28,710 nucleotides of DNA. Origin: JAKORR01 sp964608495. Lineage in GTDB: Bacteria; Armatimonadota; Zipacnadia; Zipacnadales; FEN-943. The stretch spans positions 1-28,710 of the forward strand of contig CAZSOQ010000039.1 in assembly GCA_964608495.1 (NCBI GenBank), written 5' to 3'. The notes beneath the pieces are model-generated. The model worked only from the letters and a program-made list of their open reading frames with translations. It searched no databases and was not told the DNA's origin. Positions 22,131 to 28,710 of this stretch are shown here, one piece after another (position 1 is the first letter of the stretch; each line of letters opens with the position of its first letter). Made by a program: the position numbers and the translations under genes.

Positions 22131-22493
22131 GCCCCGAGGCAGCCGGGGCAGCGGTGGGGAGTCTGCTCGCCGCATGAACGTTCATTCACTGCCCACCGGG
22201 CGCCCGGGGCTCACCGGGCCGCTGCCGCGCCGCGTCCGGGCTGGGCCGACAGACCCGGCTCGGACACCTGCCGGGGCCTGAGAGGGGACGGCAATAGACA
22301 ACCCGCCGAGAAGGGAGTATGGTTCCCGTGTCGAGGGTGCCCCAGGGGGTATACTCCGACTCGGTAGGGCTTGCGCGAAGTGGTGGTCCGTGGCAGAATC
22401 ACCGCGCTGTGCATCTGTGAAACCTATAGCCAGGACGCCCAGGCCGGCTGAGCCTCTATCGCAGCCGGCCATATCTATGGCGAGACAAGGGCC
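22131..22493. other. Regulatory region upstream of the hydrogenase, with several dyads
   Basis: No gene is seen. CGGTGGG (22152-22158) pairs with CCCACCG (22192-22198), enclosing the perfect palindrome ATGAACGTTCAT (22174-22185), just after the YqgF-like stop. A TATACT at 22350-22355 could be a -10, but it lacks a good -35. TTGCGC-17-CAGAAT (22371-22399) is a weak alternative. GGCCGGCTG (22442-22450) and CAGCCGGCC (22462-22470) form a perfect 9-bp stem, followed by GCCATA-tc-TATGGC (22468-22481) and ACAAGG-g-CCTTGT (22485-22497), the last overlapping the Rex-like site. Confidence 0.55.
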
Positions 22494-22511
22494 TTGTGCA
22501 GTATTTCACAA
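22494..22511. promoter_or_regulatory. Rex-type redox operator upstream of hydA
   Basis: TTGTGCA-GTAT-TTCACAA matches the Rex consensus TTGTGAAnnnnTTCACAA at 13 of 14 specified bases. It ends 27 bases before the hydA ATG. Rex represses fermentation and hydrogenase genes and releases DNA when NADH is high. That role fits the NADH-linked hydrogenase directly downstream. The match is visible; the regulation is inferred, and no rex gene lies in the window. Confidence 0.75.
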
Positions 22512-22538
22512 GCAGCGAGCTGCTACAGGTGAAGCGAA

Positions 22539-24311
22539 ATGCCGGAGATCACACTGACGGTTGACGGTATCGAAGTGACCGTCCCAGCGGGGACTACGAT
22601 AATGGAGGCTGCTGACTTGGCGGGCGTCCGCGTCCCCAGGTTGTGCTACCACCCCAGGCTGTCCATCCAGGGCTCCTGCCGCGTGTGCATCGTCGAGGTC
22701 GAGGGCCTGCGCAATCCGGTGGCCTCCTGCTGCTACCCGGCCGAGCATGGCATGGTGGTGCACACCCACACGCCCGAGATCCTGCAACTGCGCCGGGACA
22801 TCGTCGAGCTGCTCCTGGACAACCACCCCGAGGACTGCAACACCTGCGAGCGCGACGGCAACTGCGAGCTCCAGCGCCTCGCCAACACGATGGGCATCCG
22901 CGAGCGGGTCTTCGCCGGCGAGCGCAAGCGCTACGAGAGGGACCTGTCGAGCCCCGCGGTCATCCGTGACCCGGAGAAGTGCGTGCTCTGCGGTCGCTGC
23001 GTCAGGATGTGCGGCGAGATCCAGGAAGTTGCCGCCCTGGGCCAGGTCAACCGCGGCTTCCAGACCGTCGTCATGCCCGCTCACGACTCGCCCTTCATCG
23101 AGACGGTATGCACGGGGTGCGGGCAGTGCGTGAACGTCTGTCCCACCGCGGCCTTCCTCGAGAGAGACGCCACGGCGGAGTTCCTGGCGGCCCTCGACGA
23201 CCCGGACAAGATCGTGGTGAGCCAGATGGCCCCCTCCGTCCGGGCTGCCATCGGCGAGTGCTTCGGCCTCGAGCCCGGCACCGCCTGGGAAGGCGAGTCC
23301 TTCGCCGCCATGCGCCGCCTGGGCATTGACGTCGTCTTCGACACTCAGTTCAGCGCCGACCTGACGATCATGGAGGAGGCGGCCGAGTTCGTCCAACGCC
23401 TCCAGAACGGCGGGCCTCTGCCCAACATCACCTCCTGCTGCCCCACGTGGGTCAAGTACTGCGAGCAGTTCCACCCCGAGCTGCTCAGTCTCCTCTCCAG
23501 CGCCAAGTCGCCCATGAGCATGCAGGGCGCCGTCGTCAAGAGCTACTGGGCCGAGCGGATGGGGATTGACCCCGAGCGCATCTTCTCCGTCGCCATCATG
23601 TGCTGCACCTGCAAGAAGTTCGAGGCCACGCGCGAGGAGTTGCAGGTGGACGGCCGGCCGGCCGTGGACTGCGTGCTCACCACGCGCGAGTTCGGCTGGC
23701 TCATCAAGCACATGGGGATTGACTTCTTCAGCCTGCCCAGGGAGGAACCCGATCACCCGCTGGGCGAGTCCACGGGCGCGGGCGTGATCTTCGGCGCCAC
23801 CGGCGGCGTGACCGAGGCGGCGCTGCGCACGGCCTACTTCATGGTCTTCCACGAGGACCTGCCCGACGACGCCGTGGAGTTCCACGAGGTGCGCGGCATG
23901 GAGGGCGTGCGCGTGGCCACGCTGGACTTCGGCGGCACGCCGCTGAAGGTCGCCGTGGCCCACGGCCTGAGCAACGCCAACCAGGTCCTGGACCGGATGC
24001 AGGCCGGCGAGGAGTTCCACTGGATCGAGATCATGGGCTGCCCCGGCGGCTGCATCGGCGGCGGCGGCCAGCCCTACGCCGGCGCCAACGCCATCCCCCT
24101 CGACGAGCGCATCCTCCGCCTCCGGGCCCAGGCCCTCTACGGGCTGGACGCCGATCGCAAGCTCCGCCGCTCGCACGACAACCCGGACATCCAGAAGCTC
24201 TACGACGAATACCTGGACGCCCCCATGGGCCACCGTGCCCACGAGCTGCTGCACACCTACTACTACCGCCGGCTCCCCATCGGCATCCGCCCCCAGGAGG
24301 CGCAGGTGTAA
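22539..24311 (+). CDS. hydA: [FeFe] hydrogenase catalytic subunit, HndD/HydA type
   Basis: A 590-residue enzyme that makes or uses H2, with the modular CpI layout. The N-terminal [2Fe-2S] domain has C36, C47, C50 and C64/65. The His-ligated cluster has H96, C100, C103 and C109. Two [4Fe-4S] clusters lie in CVLCGRCVRMC and CTGCGQCVNVCP. The H-cluster domain has TSCCP (298-302, C300 proton-transfer, C301 ligand), then MCCTCKK (354-360, ligand C356) and IMGCPGGCIGGGGQP (ligands C501 and C505). The C-terminal small-subunit domain includes YDEYLDAPMGHRAHELLHTYY. The second motif is normally MPCTAKK, so P and A are both Cys here. The CpI Q325 position reads Met (M326). SD AGGTGA lies 6-7 bases before ATG. 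The HydC and HydB neighbours indicate an NADH-linked, probably bifurcating complex. Confidence 0.95.
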   Translation: MPEITLTVDGIEVTVPAGTTIMEAADLAGVRVPRLCYHPRLSIQGSCRVCIVEVEGLRNPVASCCYPAEHGMVVHTHTPEILQLRRDIVELLLDNHPEDCNTCERDGNCELQRLANTMGIRERVFAGERKRYERDLSSPAVIRDPEKCVLCGRCVRMCGEIQEVAALGQVNRGFQTVVMPAHDSPFIETVCTGCGQCVNVCPTAAFLERDATAEFLAALDDPDKIVVSQMAPSVRAAIGECFGLEPGTAWEGESFAAMRRLGIDVVFDTQFSADLTIMEEAAEFVQRLQNGGPLPNITSCCPTWVKYCEQFHPELLSLLSSAKSPMSMQGAVVKSYWAERMGIDPERIFSVAIMCCTCKKFEATREELQVDGRPAVDCVLTTREFGWLIKHMGIDFFSLPREEPDHPLGESTGAGVIFGATGGVTEAALRTAYFMVFHEDLPDDAVEFHEVRGMEGVRVATLDFGGTPLKVAVAHGLSNANQVLDRMQAGEEFHWIEIMGCPGGCIGGGGQPYAGANAIPLDERILRLRAQALYGLDADRKLRRSHDNPDIQKLYDEYLDAPMGHRAHELLHTYYYRRLPIGIRPQEAQV

Positions 24312-24850
24312 TGCGATACCAGCGCGAGATTCTCGATACCCCCCAGTGGTGGCAGGAGCTTGACGATTACATCGCCGACCAGCAGCGCAGGAACCCCGGC
24401 CACGTGCAGAGCGCGCTGATACCCATCCTGCACCACGTGCAGGACCGCTTCGGCTTTATCCCGCCCAGAGCCATCAACCACGTGGCCCAGGCGCTGGGCG
24501 TGCCCTCCGTGTACGTGTCCGGTGTCGCGACCTTCTACTCCTACTTCTCCTTGGTTCCCAAAGGGGCTTACACTGTCAGCGTCTGCCTGGGCACCGCCTG
24601 CTACGTGCGCGGCAGCCAGGCCGTGCTGGACGAGTTCTGCCGGCAGCTCGGCGTAGAGCCGGGCCAGACGACCCAGGACGGGATGTTCACGCTGGCCGAG
24701 GCCCGATGCCTTGGGGCCTGTGGCCAGGCCCCCGTCTGCATGGTGAACGACCGGGTTCACGCGCGGGTGACGCCCGAGGCCGTACCCGACGTCATCGCGC
24801 ACTACACCGCTGAAGCCCAGGAGGAACTCGAGACGGCTGGTTCGTCATGA
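24311..24850 (+). CDS. hydC: NuoE-like [2Fe-2S] subunit of the hydrogenase (HydC/HndA)
   Basis: A 179-residue thioredoxin-like ferredoxin. Its ATG uses the last A of the hydA stop (TAATG), so the two are translationally coupled. An N-terminal helical part (HVQSALIPILHHVQDRFGFIP, ALGVPSVYVSGVATFYSYFS; two separate segments) matches NuoE. The [2Fe-2S] ligands are C92 and C97 (SVCLGTACYVRG) and C133 and C137 (ARCLGACGQAP). It passes electrons within the NADH-linked module. The family's usual length is about 160-175. Confidence 0.95.
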   Translation: MRYQREILDTPQWWQELDDYIADQQRRNPGHVQSALIPILHHVQDRFGFIPPRAINHVAQALGVPSVYVSGVATFYSYFSLVPKGAYTVSVCLGTACYVRGSQAVLDEFCRQLGVEPGQTTQDGMFTLAEARCLGACGQAPVCMVNDRVHARVTPEAVPDVIAHYTAEAQEELETAGSS

Positions 24851-24941
24851 GCAGCGGCGTGACCGCTGCCGCCCTCGGGCGGTGGCTGGCCGCGCGGCGC
24901 TTGGGCCAGGCCCGTACCATCTCGGGCGGAACGGGAAGACA

Positions 24942-26933
24942 ATGGACCTACCACTTCGCACCAGGCTACTGGTTGTCGTCCTTGCCGTCGCCTTCATCGG
25001 AGGCGCTCTGACGGTCATCGCCGGAAGTCTCCTGATCAACGACATGGTGATCGGGGAGGCCCAGCGCCGTGTCGCCCTGGCCCTCAAGACCTCCCGCGCC
25101 ATGCTGGACCGGCGCCTCGAGGAGTCCAGGAAGGACTGCGGCATGGTGGCTGCCTGGGTCGCACGGGGAGCGGCCGAGACGGTCGGCGGCATGTCCGATG
25201 AGTTCCTCGAGCACCTGCGGGGCAGGCTGGGGTACGACTCGCTTCACATCGCCGATCAGAGGGGGATTGTGACCGCGACGGCGCCCGGCAACGGCAAGGG
25301 CGCGGATCTCTCCAGCAGCCCAGTGGTGAGCACGGCCCTGCGGACGGGCAAGGCCTCTGCTGGGCTTCGCCTGGTGCCCCTGTCGGAGCTCGCCGCTGAA
25401 AGCCCGGCCTTGGCAGAGCGGGCCTACATCCGCGTCGTCGAGACGCCGCGGGCCAAGCCCGGTGGCCCGTCCGAGCTCACCGAAGCCATGGTGGTGGAGG
25501 CGGCGGCGCCCGTCGTGGGGGCCTCGGGCGAGATAGTGGGCGTGGTCCGCGCCCGCTCGCTGCTGAACCGTGACTTCGGGCTTGTGGATTTCATCCGCGA
25601 CAACATCTTCACGGTAGCCACCTACAAGGGCAAGAACCTGGGCACCGTCACAATCTTCGAGCGCGATGTGCGCATCGCCACCAACGTCATCGGCCCCGAC
25701 GGCGCCAGGGCTATCGGCACTCGCGTCTCGGCCGAGGTCAATGACAAGGTGCTGGGCGAAGGCGGCGTCTGGATCGGTCCCGCCTTCGTCGTTGATAGCT
25801 GGTACATGTCCGCCTACGAGCCCATCCGCGACACCGCCGGCCGCATCATCGGCATCCTCTACGTTGGCGTCCTCAAGGACCGCTACGACGACATGCGCGT
25901 CCAGGCCGTCGGGATCTTCCTGGCCATCGCGGTGCTGGCCCTCGTCCTCGCCGCCGTGGCGGGCGATCTCTTGGCCCGCCGGCTTGCCCGCCGCATCCGC
26001 GGCCTGACCGAGGCGGCCGTCCAGATCGCCCAGGGCAATCTGGACTATCGCCTGCCCGAGCCGCCCCGGGCCGAGCACGACGAGATCAAGCGGCTCACCG
26101 TCGCCTTCAACGCCATGGTGGCCGCACTCAAGGAGCGCGACGAGGCCCTGCGCCGCAGCCACGAGGAGCTCGAGCGCGTCGCCGAGGAGCTAGAGCGCTG
26201 GAACCAGAACTACCTCGATACCCTTGGCTTCATCACCCACGAGCTCAAGAACCAGGTCGCCTCGATGAAGATCAACCTGCTGGCCCTGCGCGACGGCTAC
26301 ATCGGCGAACTGACCCAGGACCAGCGCGAGGCCCTCGACGACGTCATGATGGCCGTCAACCGCACTGAGGACATGATCCTCAACTACCTTAACCTGTCGC
26401 GCATCGAGAAGGGTGAGCTTGAGGTCCGGGCCCGTCCGGTGCAGGTCGAGCTTGACGTGGTGCAACCCGTCCTGCGCGATACGCGCCCGCGCTTCGAGGA
26501 GAAGCACATGCGGGTCGAGGTGGACATCCCCGAGGACCTGGTGATCTGTGCCGATCCCTCGCTGCTGCAGATCGTGTACGAGAACCTGCTCAGCAACGCC
26601 GCCAAGTACGGCCGCGAGGGTGGCCTGGTGCGAGTCTGGGGGCGGCGGCTCAACGGGGTAGTCGAGCTGCACGTATGGAACGAGGGCAACGGCATCCCCG
26701 AGGATCAGTTGCAGGACCTGTTCCGCAAGTTCTCCCGGCTCAACCAGCCCATGGAGCGCGAACGCGGCACGGGGCTGGGCCTTTTCATAACCCGTGAGAT
26801 CGTCCGCAAGCACGGCGGGTCCATCCGCGCCGAGAGCGAGCACGGCAAGTGGATAGACTTCATCTTCAGCCTGCCGCGCCACGATGCTCTGGTGGAGGAG
26901 CCGCTCGTGGACAGCGCACCCGGGCACTGCTAG
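24942..26933 (+). CDS. Membrane sensor histidine kinase with Cache sensor domain
   Basis: A 663-residue transmembrane kinase inside the hydrogenase operon, 91 bases after hydC. A first membrane segment (about 9-31) precedes an extracytoplasmic Cache domain of the Cache3/Cache2 fusion type (about 35-315); VTIFERDVRIATNVIG, AIGTRV, WYMSAYEPIRDTAGRIIGILYVGVL are its signature. A second membrane segment (about 322-345), a HAMP linker (345-400) and a coiled stretch follow. The phosphoacceptor is H433 (FITHELKNQ). The ATPase domain has ENLLSNAAKYG (547-557), WNEGNGIPEDQ (579-589) and RGTGLGLFITREIVRKHGG (608-626). ATG 24942 follows a GGGAAG-type site. Cache domains usually bind small organic ligands; the ligand here is unknown. 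The kinase probably acts on the response regulator encoded next. Confidence 0.93.
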   Translation: MDLPLRTRLLVVVLAVAFIGGALTVIAGSLLINDMVIGEAQRRVALALKTSRAMLDRRLEESRKDCGMVAAWVARGAAETVGGMSDEFLEHLRGRLGYDSLHIADQRGIVTATAPGNGKGADLSSSPVVSTALRTGKASAGLRLVPLSELAAESPALAERAYIRVVETPRAKPGGPSELTEAMVVEAAAPVVGASGEIVGVVRARSLLNRDFGLVDFIRDNIFTVATYKGKNLGTVTIFERDVRIATNVIGPDGARAIGTRVSAEVNDKVLGEGGVWIGPAFVVDSWYMSAYEPIRDTAGRIIGILYVGVLKDRYDDMRVQAVGIFLAIAVLALVLAAVAGDLLARRLARRIRGLTEAAVQIAQGNLDYRLPEPPRAEHDEIKRLTVAFNAMVAALKERDEALRRSHEELERVAEELERWNQNYLDTLGFITHELKNQVASMKINLLALRDGYIGELTQDQREALDDVMMAVNRTEDMILNYLNLSRIEKGELEVRARPVQVELDVVQPVLRDTRPRFEEKHMRVEVDIPEDLVICADPSLLQIVYENLLSNAAKYGREGGLVRVWGRRLNGVVELHVWNEGNGIPEDQLQDLFRKFSRLNQPMERERGTGLGLFITREIVRKHGGSIRAESEHGKWIDFIFSLPRHDALVEEPLVDSAPGHC

Positions 26934-27005
26934 TGCCCCGCGAGCGGCCGCAGCCACGGGGCCGACCTGGCAAGCTTCGCCAAGGGGCGAAGGGAGTGAC
27001 ATGGC

Positions 27006-27425
27006 ATGACTCAGGATCAGAAGAAAGTCCTGGTCGTGGACGACGACACCGACTTCATCGAGGCCGCGACCGTGGCGCTGCAGGCGAAGGGGTACCAGGT
27101 GCTCACGGCCCTGGACTCCAAGGCCGGCGTAGAGTTGGCGCGGCGCGAGAGGCCGGACCTCATCATCTGCGATCTGATGATGGAGCGCCTCTACTCGGGC
27201 TTCTCGGTGGTCGAGGAGCTAGGGGGCTACGAGGAGACCCGCGGAATCCCCATCATTATGGTCTCCGCGGTGACGACGGACACAGGGTTCCGGATAGACG
27301 AGCACGGCGAGAAGCCCGCTTGGCTGCGAGCTGTGCAGTTCATCAACAAGCCCATCAACCCCATAGACCTCGCCGAGAAGGTGGAGAGCATCCTTAGCGG
27401 CCCAAGCGAGGACCAAGACCGATGA
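27006..27425 (+). CDS. Single-domain response regulator
   Basis: A 139-residue CheY-like receiver with no output domain. The acidic pocket is D12-D14 (VVDDDTD), the phosphoacceptor is D56 (IICDLMME), the switch residue is S87 (MVSAV) and the conserved lysine is K115 (FINKPI). An extra loop (about 91-110, TDTGFRIDEHGEKPAWLRA) lies between the last two motifs, longer than in CheY. AAGGGAG lies 9 bases before the ATG at 27006, and the stop overlaps the HydB start (ATGA), so it is co-translated with the hydrogenase. It may regulate by protein contact rather than by DNA binding. Confidence 0.92.
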   Translation: MTQDQKKVLVVDDDTDFIEAATVALQAKGYQVLTALDSKAGVELARRERPDLIICDLMMERLYSGFSVVEELGGYEETRGIPIIMVSAVTTDTGFRIDEHGEKPAWLRAVQFINKPINPIDLAEKVESILSGPSEDQDR

Positions 27426-28710
27426 GTGCTTTGGCGTATCTGGAAGACCTCAGGAAGGCTGCTCAGCCGAGGGTGAAGCAGCGCCCTGACAAGACCCAGG
27501 TGCTGGTGGGGATAGCCACCTGCGCCCTCGCCGCAGGCGCCGAGGACGTTCTGGCCGCCATCAAGCAGGCGCTCGACGAGGCCGGGCTGGCCGACCAGGT
27601 CGAGCTGTGCCGCGTCGGCTGCGTGGGGCGTTGCAGCCTCGAGCCCCTGGTCGAGGTCAGGCGCCGGGACGAGCCGCCGCGATTGTACGTGAAGGTGACG
27701 CCCGAGCAGGCCCGCGATATCGTGCTGCGTCATGTGGCCAAGGGCGAGGCCATCCCGGACTGGATGATAGACGGCGGCCAGCGCCCGCAGACCGGCGGTG
27801 GAACCCCTGCCGCCGCCGACCCCGAGGGCATCATCAACCGTTTCACCCGCGACTGGGAGCACGTCGGCTTCTTCCGCAACCAGTTGCGCATCGCCCTGCG
27901 CAACGTCGGGCGCATTGACCCGGAGCTGATAGACGACTACCTGGCCGTGGGCGGCTACGCCGCGTTGGCCAGGGTGCTCGACGGCATGACCCCCGAGCAG
28001 GTCATTGACACCATCAAGCGCTCGGGCTTGCGCGGGCGCGGTGGCGCTGGCTTCCCCACGGGTCTGAAGTGGGAGTTCACGTACAAGGCCGAGGGCTCGC
28101 CCAAGTTCGTGGTGTGCAACGCCGACGAGGGCGACCCGGGCGCCTTCATGGACCGCAGCACCCTCGAGGGCGATCCCCACACCGTGCTCGAGGCCATGGC
28201 CATCGCCGGCTACGCGATAGGCTCGAGCCAGGGCTACGTGTACGTCCGCGCCGAGTACCCTCTGGCTGTGGCTCGTCTCGAGAAGGCGATCGCTCAGGCT
28301 CGCGAGCGCGAGATCCTCGGCGAGCACGTCCTGGGCACCGACTTCGCCTTCGACGTCGAGCTGCGCCTGGGAGCGGGCGCCTTCGTGTGCGGCGAGGAGA
28401 CGGCCCTGCTGGCCTCCATCGAGGGTAAGCGCGGCATGCCCAGGCCCCGGCCGCCCTACCCGGCCCAGAGCGGGCTGTGGGGCAAGCCCACCGTCATCAA
28501 CAACGTCGAGACCCTGGCGAACATCCCGGCCATCATCCTGCTGGGCGCCGAGTGGTTCTCCTCCATAGGCACCGAGAAGTCCAAGGGCACCAAGGTCTTC
28601 GCTCTCGCCGGCAACGTCGAGAACACCGGGCTCATCGAAGTCCCAATGGGGATCACCCTGCGTGAGATCATCTTCGACATCGGCGGCGGCATCCCCGGCG
28701 GCAAGGGCTT
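27422..28710 (+). CDS. hydB: NuoF-like NADH/FMN subunit of the hydrogenase (HydB/HndC), C-terminus outside window
   Basis: 429 residues are visible before the window ends. The start ATG at 27422 overlaps the response regulator stop. An N-terminal thioredoxin-like region (about 25-105) carries C34 and the triple CRVGCVGRC (C63, C67, C71). A NuoF core follows: FMN-binding GLRGRGGAGFPTGLKWE (202-218), NADEGDPGAFMDRS (233-246), and GAGAFVCGEETALLASIEG (318-336) for NADH/FMN. The C-terminal cluster ligands should lie past the edge. It oxidises or reduces NAD(H) and, with HydA and HydC, forms an HydABC/HndABCD-type complex that couples NADH and ferredoxin to H2. Confidence 0.95.
   Translation, partial: MSALAYLEDLRKAAQPRVKQRPDKTQVLVGIATCALAAGAEDVLAAIKQALDEAGLADQVELCRVGCVGRCSLEPLVEVRRRDEPPRLYVKVTPEQARDIVLRHVAKGEAIPDWMIDGGQRPQTGGGTPAAADPEGIINRFTRDWEHVGFFRNQLRIALRNVGRIDPELIDDYLAVGGYAALARVLDGMTPEQVIDTIKRSGLRGRGGAGFPTGLKWEFTYKAEGSPKFVVCNADEGDPGAFMDRSTLEGDPHTVLEAMAIAGYAIGSSQGYVYVRAEYPLAVARLEKAIAQAREREILGEHVLGTDFAFDVELRLGAGAFVCGEETALLASIEGKRGMPRPRPPYPAQSGLWGKPTVINNVETLANIPAIILLGAEWFSSIGTEKSKGTKVFALAGNVENTGLIEVPMGITLREIIFDIGGGIPGGKG

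Noticed and set aside
22417..22430. Second possible Rex half-site (CTGTGAAAC)
   Set aside because: No inverted partner at the right spacing.
22506..24254. A 582-codon minus-strand open frame
   Set aside because: It is fully antisense to the hydrogenase gene, whose motifs are certain, and its product is repetitive Val/Ala/Gly/His without a known fold.

Overview
The window is bacterial chromosome: very G+C-rich, tightly packed, no tRNA, rRNA, CRISPR, insertion sequence or phage gene seen. Start codons are mixed (ATG, several GTG, one TTG), usually behind good GGAGG-type ribosome sites. A lipopolysaccharide-transport set (LptC, LptA, LptB, one LptF/G permease) implies a double-membrane cell. 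A bifurcating-type [FeFe] hydrogenase, heterodisulfide-reductase-like proteins and a probable Rex operator imply anaerobic or facultatively fermentative life. The DUF3084 plus YqgF-like pair recalls Cyanobacteria and Armatimonadota-like lineages. My guess is an uncultured diderm phylum near Armatimonadota; this is inference.

Layout. 1-604 (minus): start of a Gfo/Idh/MocA oxidoreductase. 837-5456 (plus): glutaminyl-cyclase-like M28 lipoprotein, a 93-residue unknown, alanine racemase, a small heat shock protein with a cysteine cluster, and purM, several with their own sigma-70-like promoter. 5490-7843 (minus): FHA-GAF histidine kinase translationally coupled to a membrane protein. 7950-9542 (plus) and 9581-11299 (minus): two convergent secreted carbohydrate-active proteins (DUF4091/GH123-like and a clan GH-A hydrolase). 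11652-16636 (minus): an HdrB-HdrC fusion followed by a glutamate synthase split into three proteins (glutaminase, ferredoxin-FMN, GXGXG), with no gltD. 16839-22130 (plus): lptC-lptA-lptB-lptF/G, then DUF3084 and a YqgF-like nuclease. 22539-28710 (plus): hydrogenase HydA, HydC, a Cache-domain histidine kinase, a single-domain response regulator, and HydB running off the window edge.

How they work together. The hydrogenase operon should couple NADH and ferredoxin to H2, with Rex sensing NADH/NAD+ at the promoter and an internal two-component pair adding a second signal. The HdrBC-glutamate synthase operon looks like an ammonia-assimilation enzyme whose electrons come through an Hdr-like iron-sulfur protein rather than the usual NADPH subunit. 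These two operons are the most interesting parts. HydA also has unusual residues around its H-cluster.
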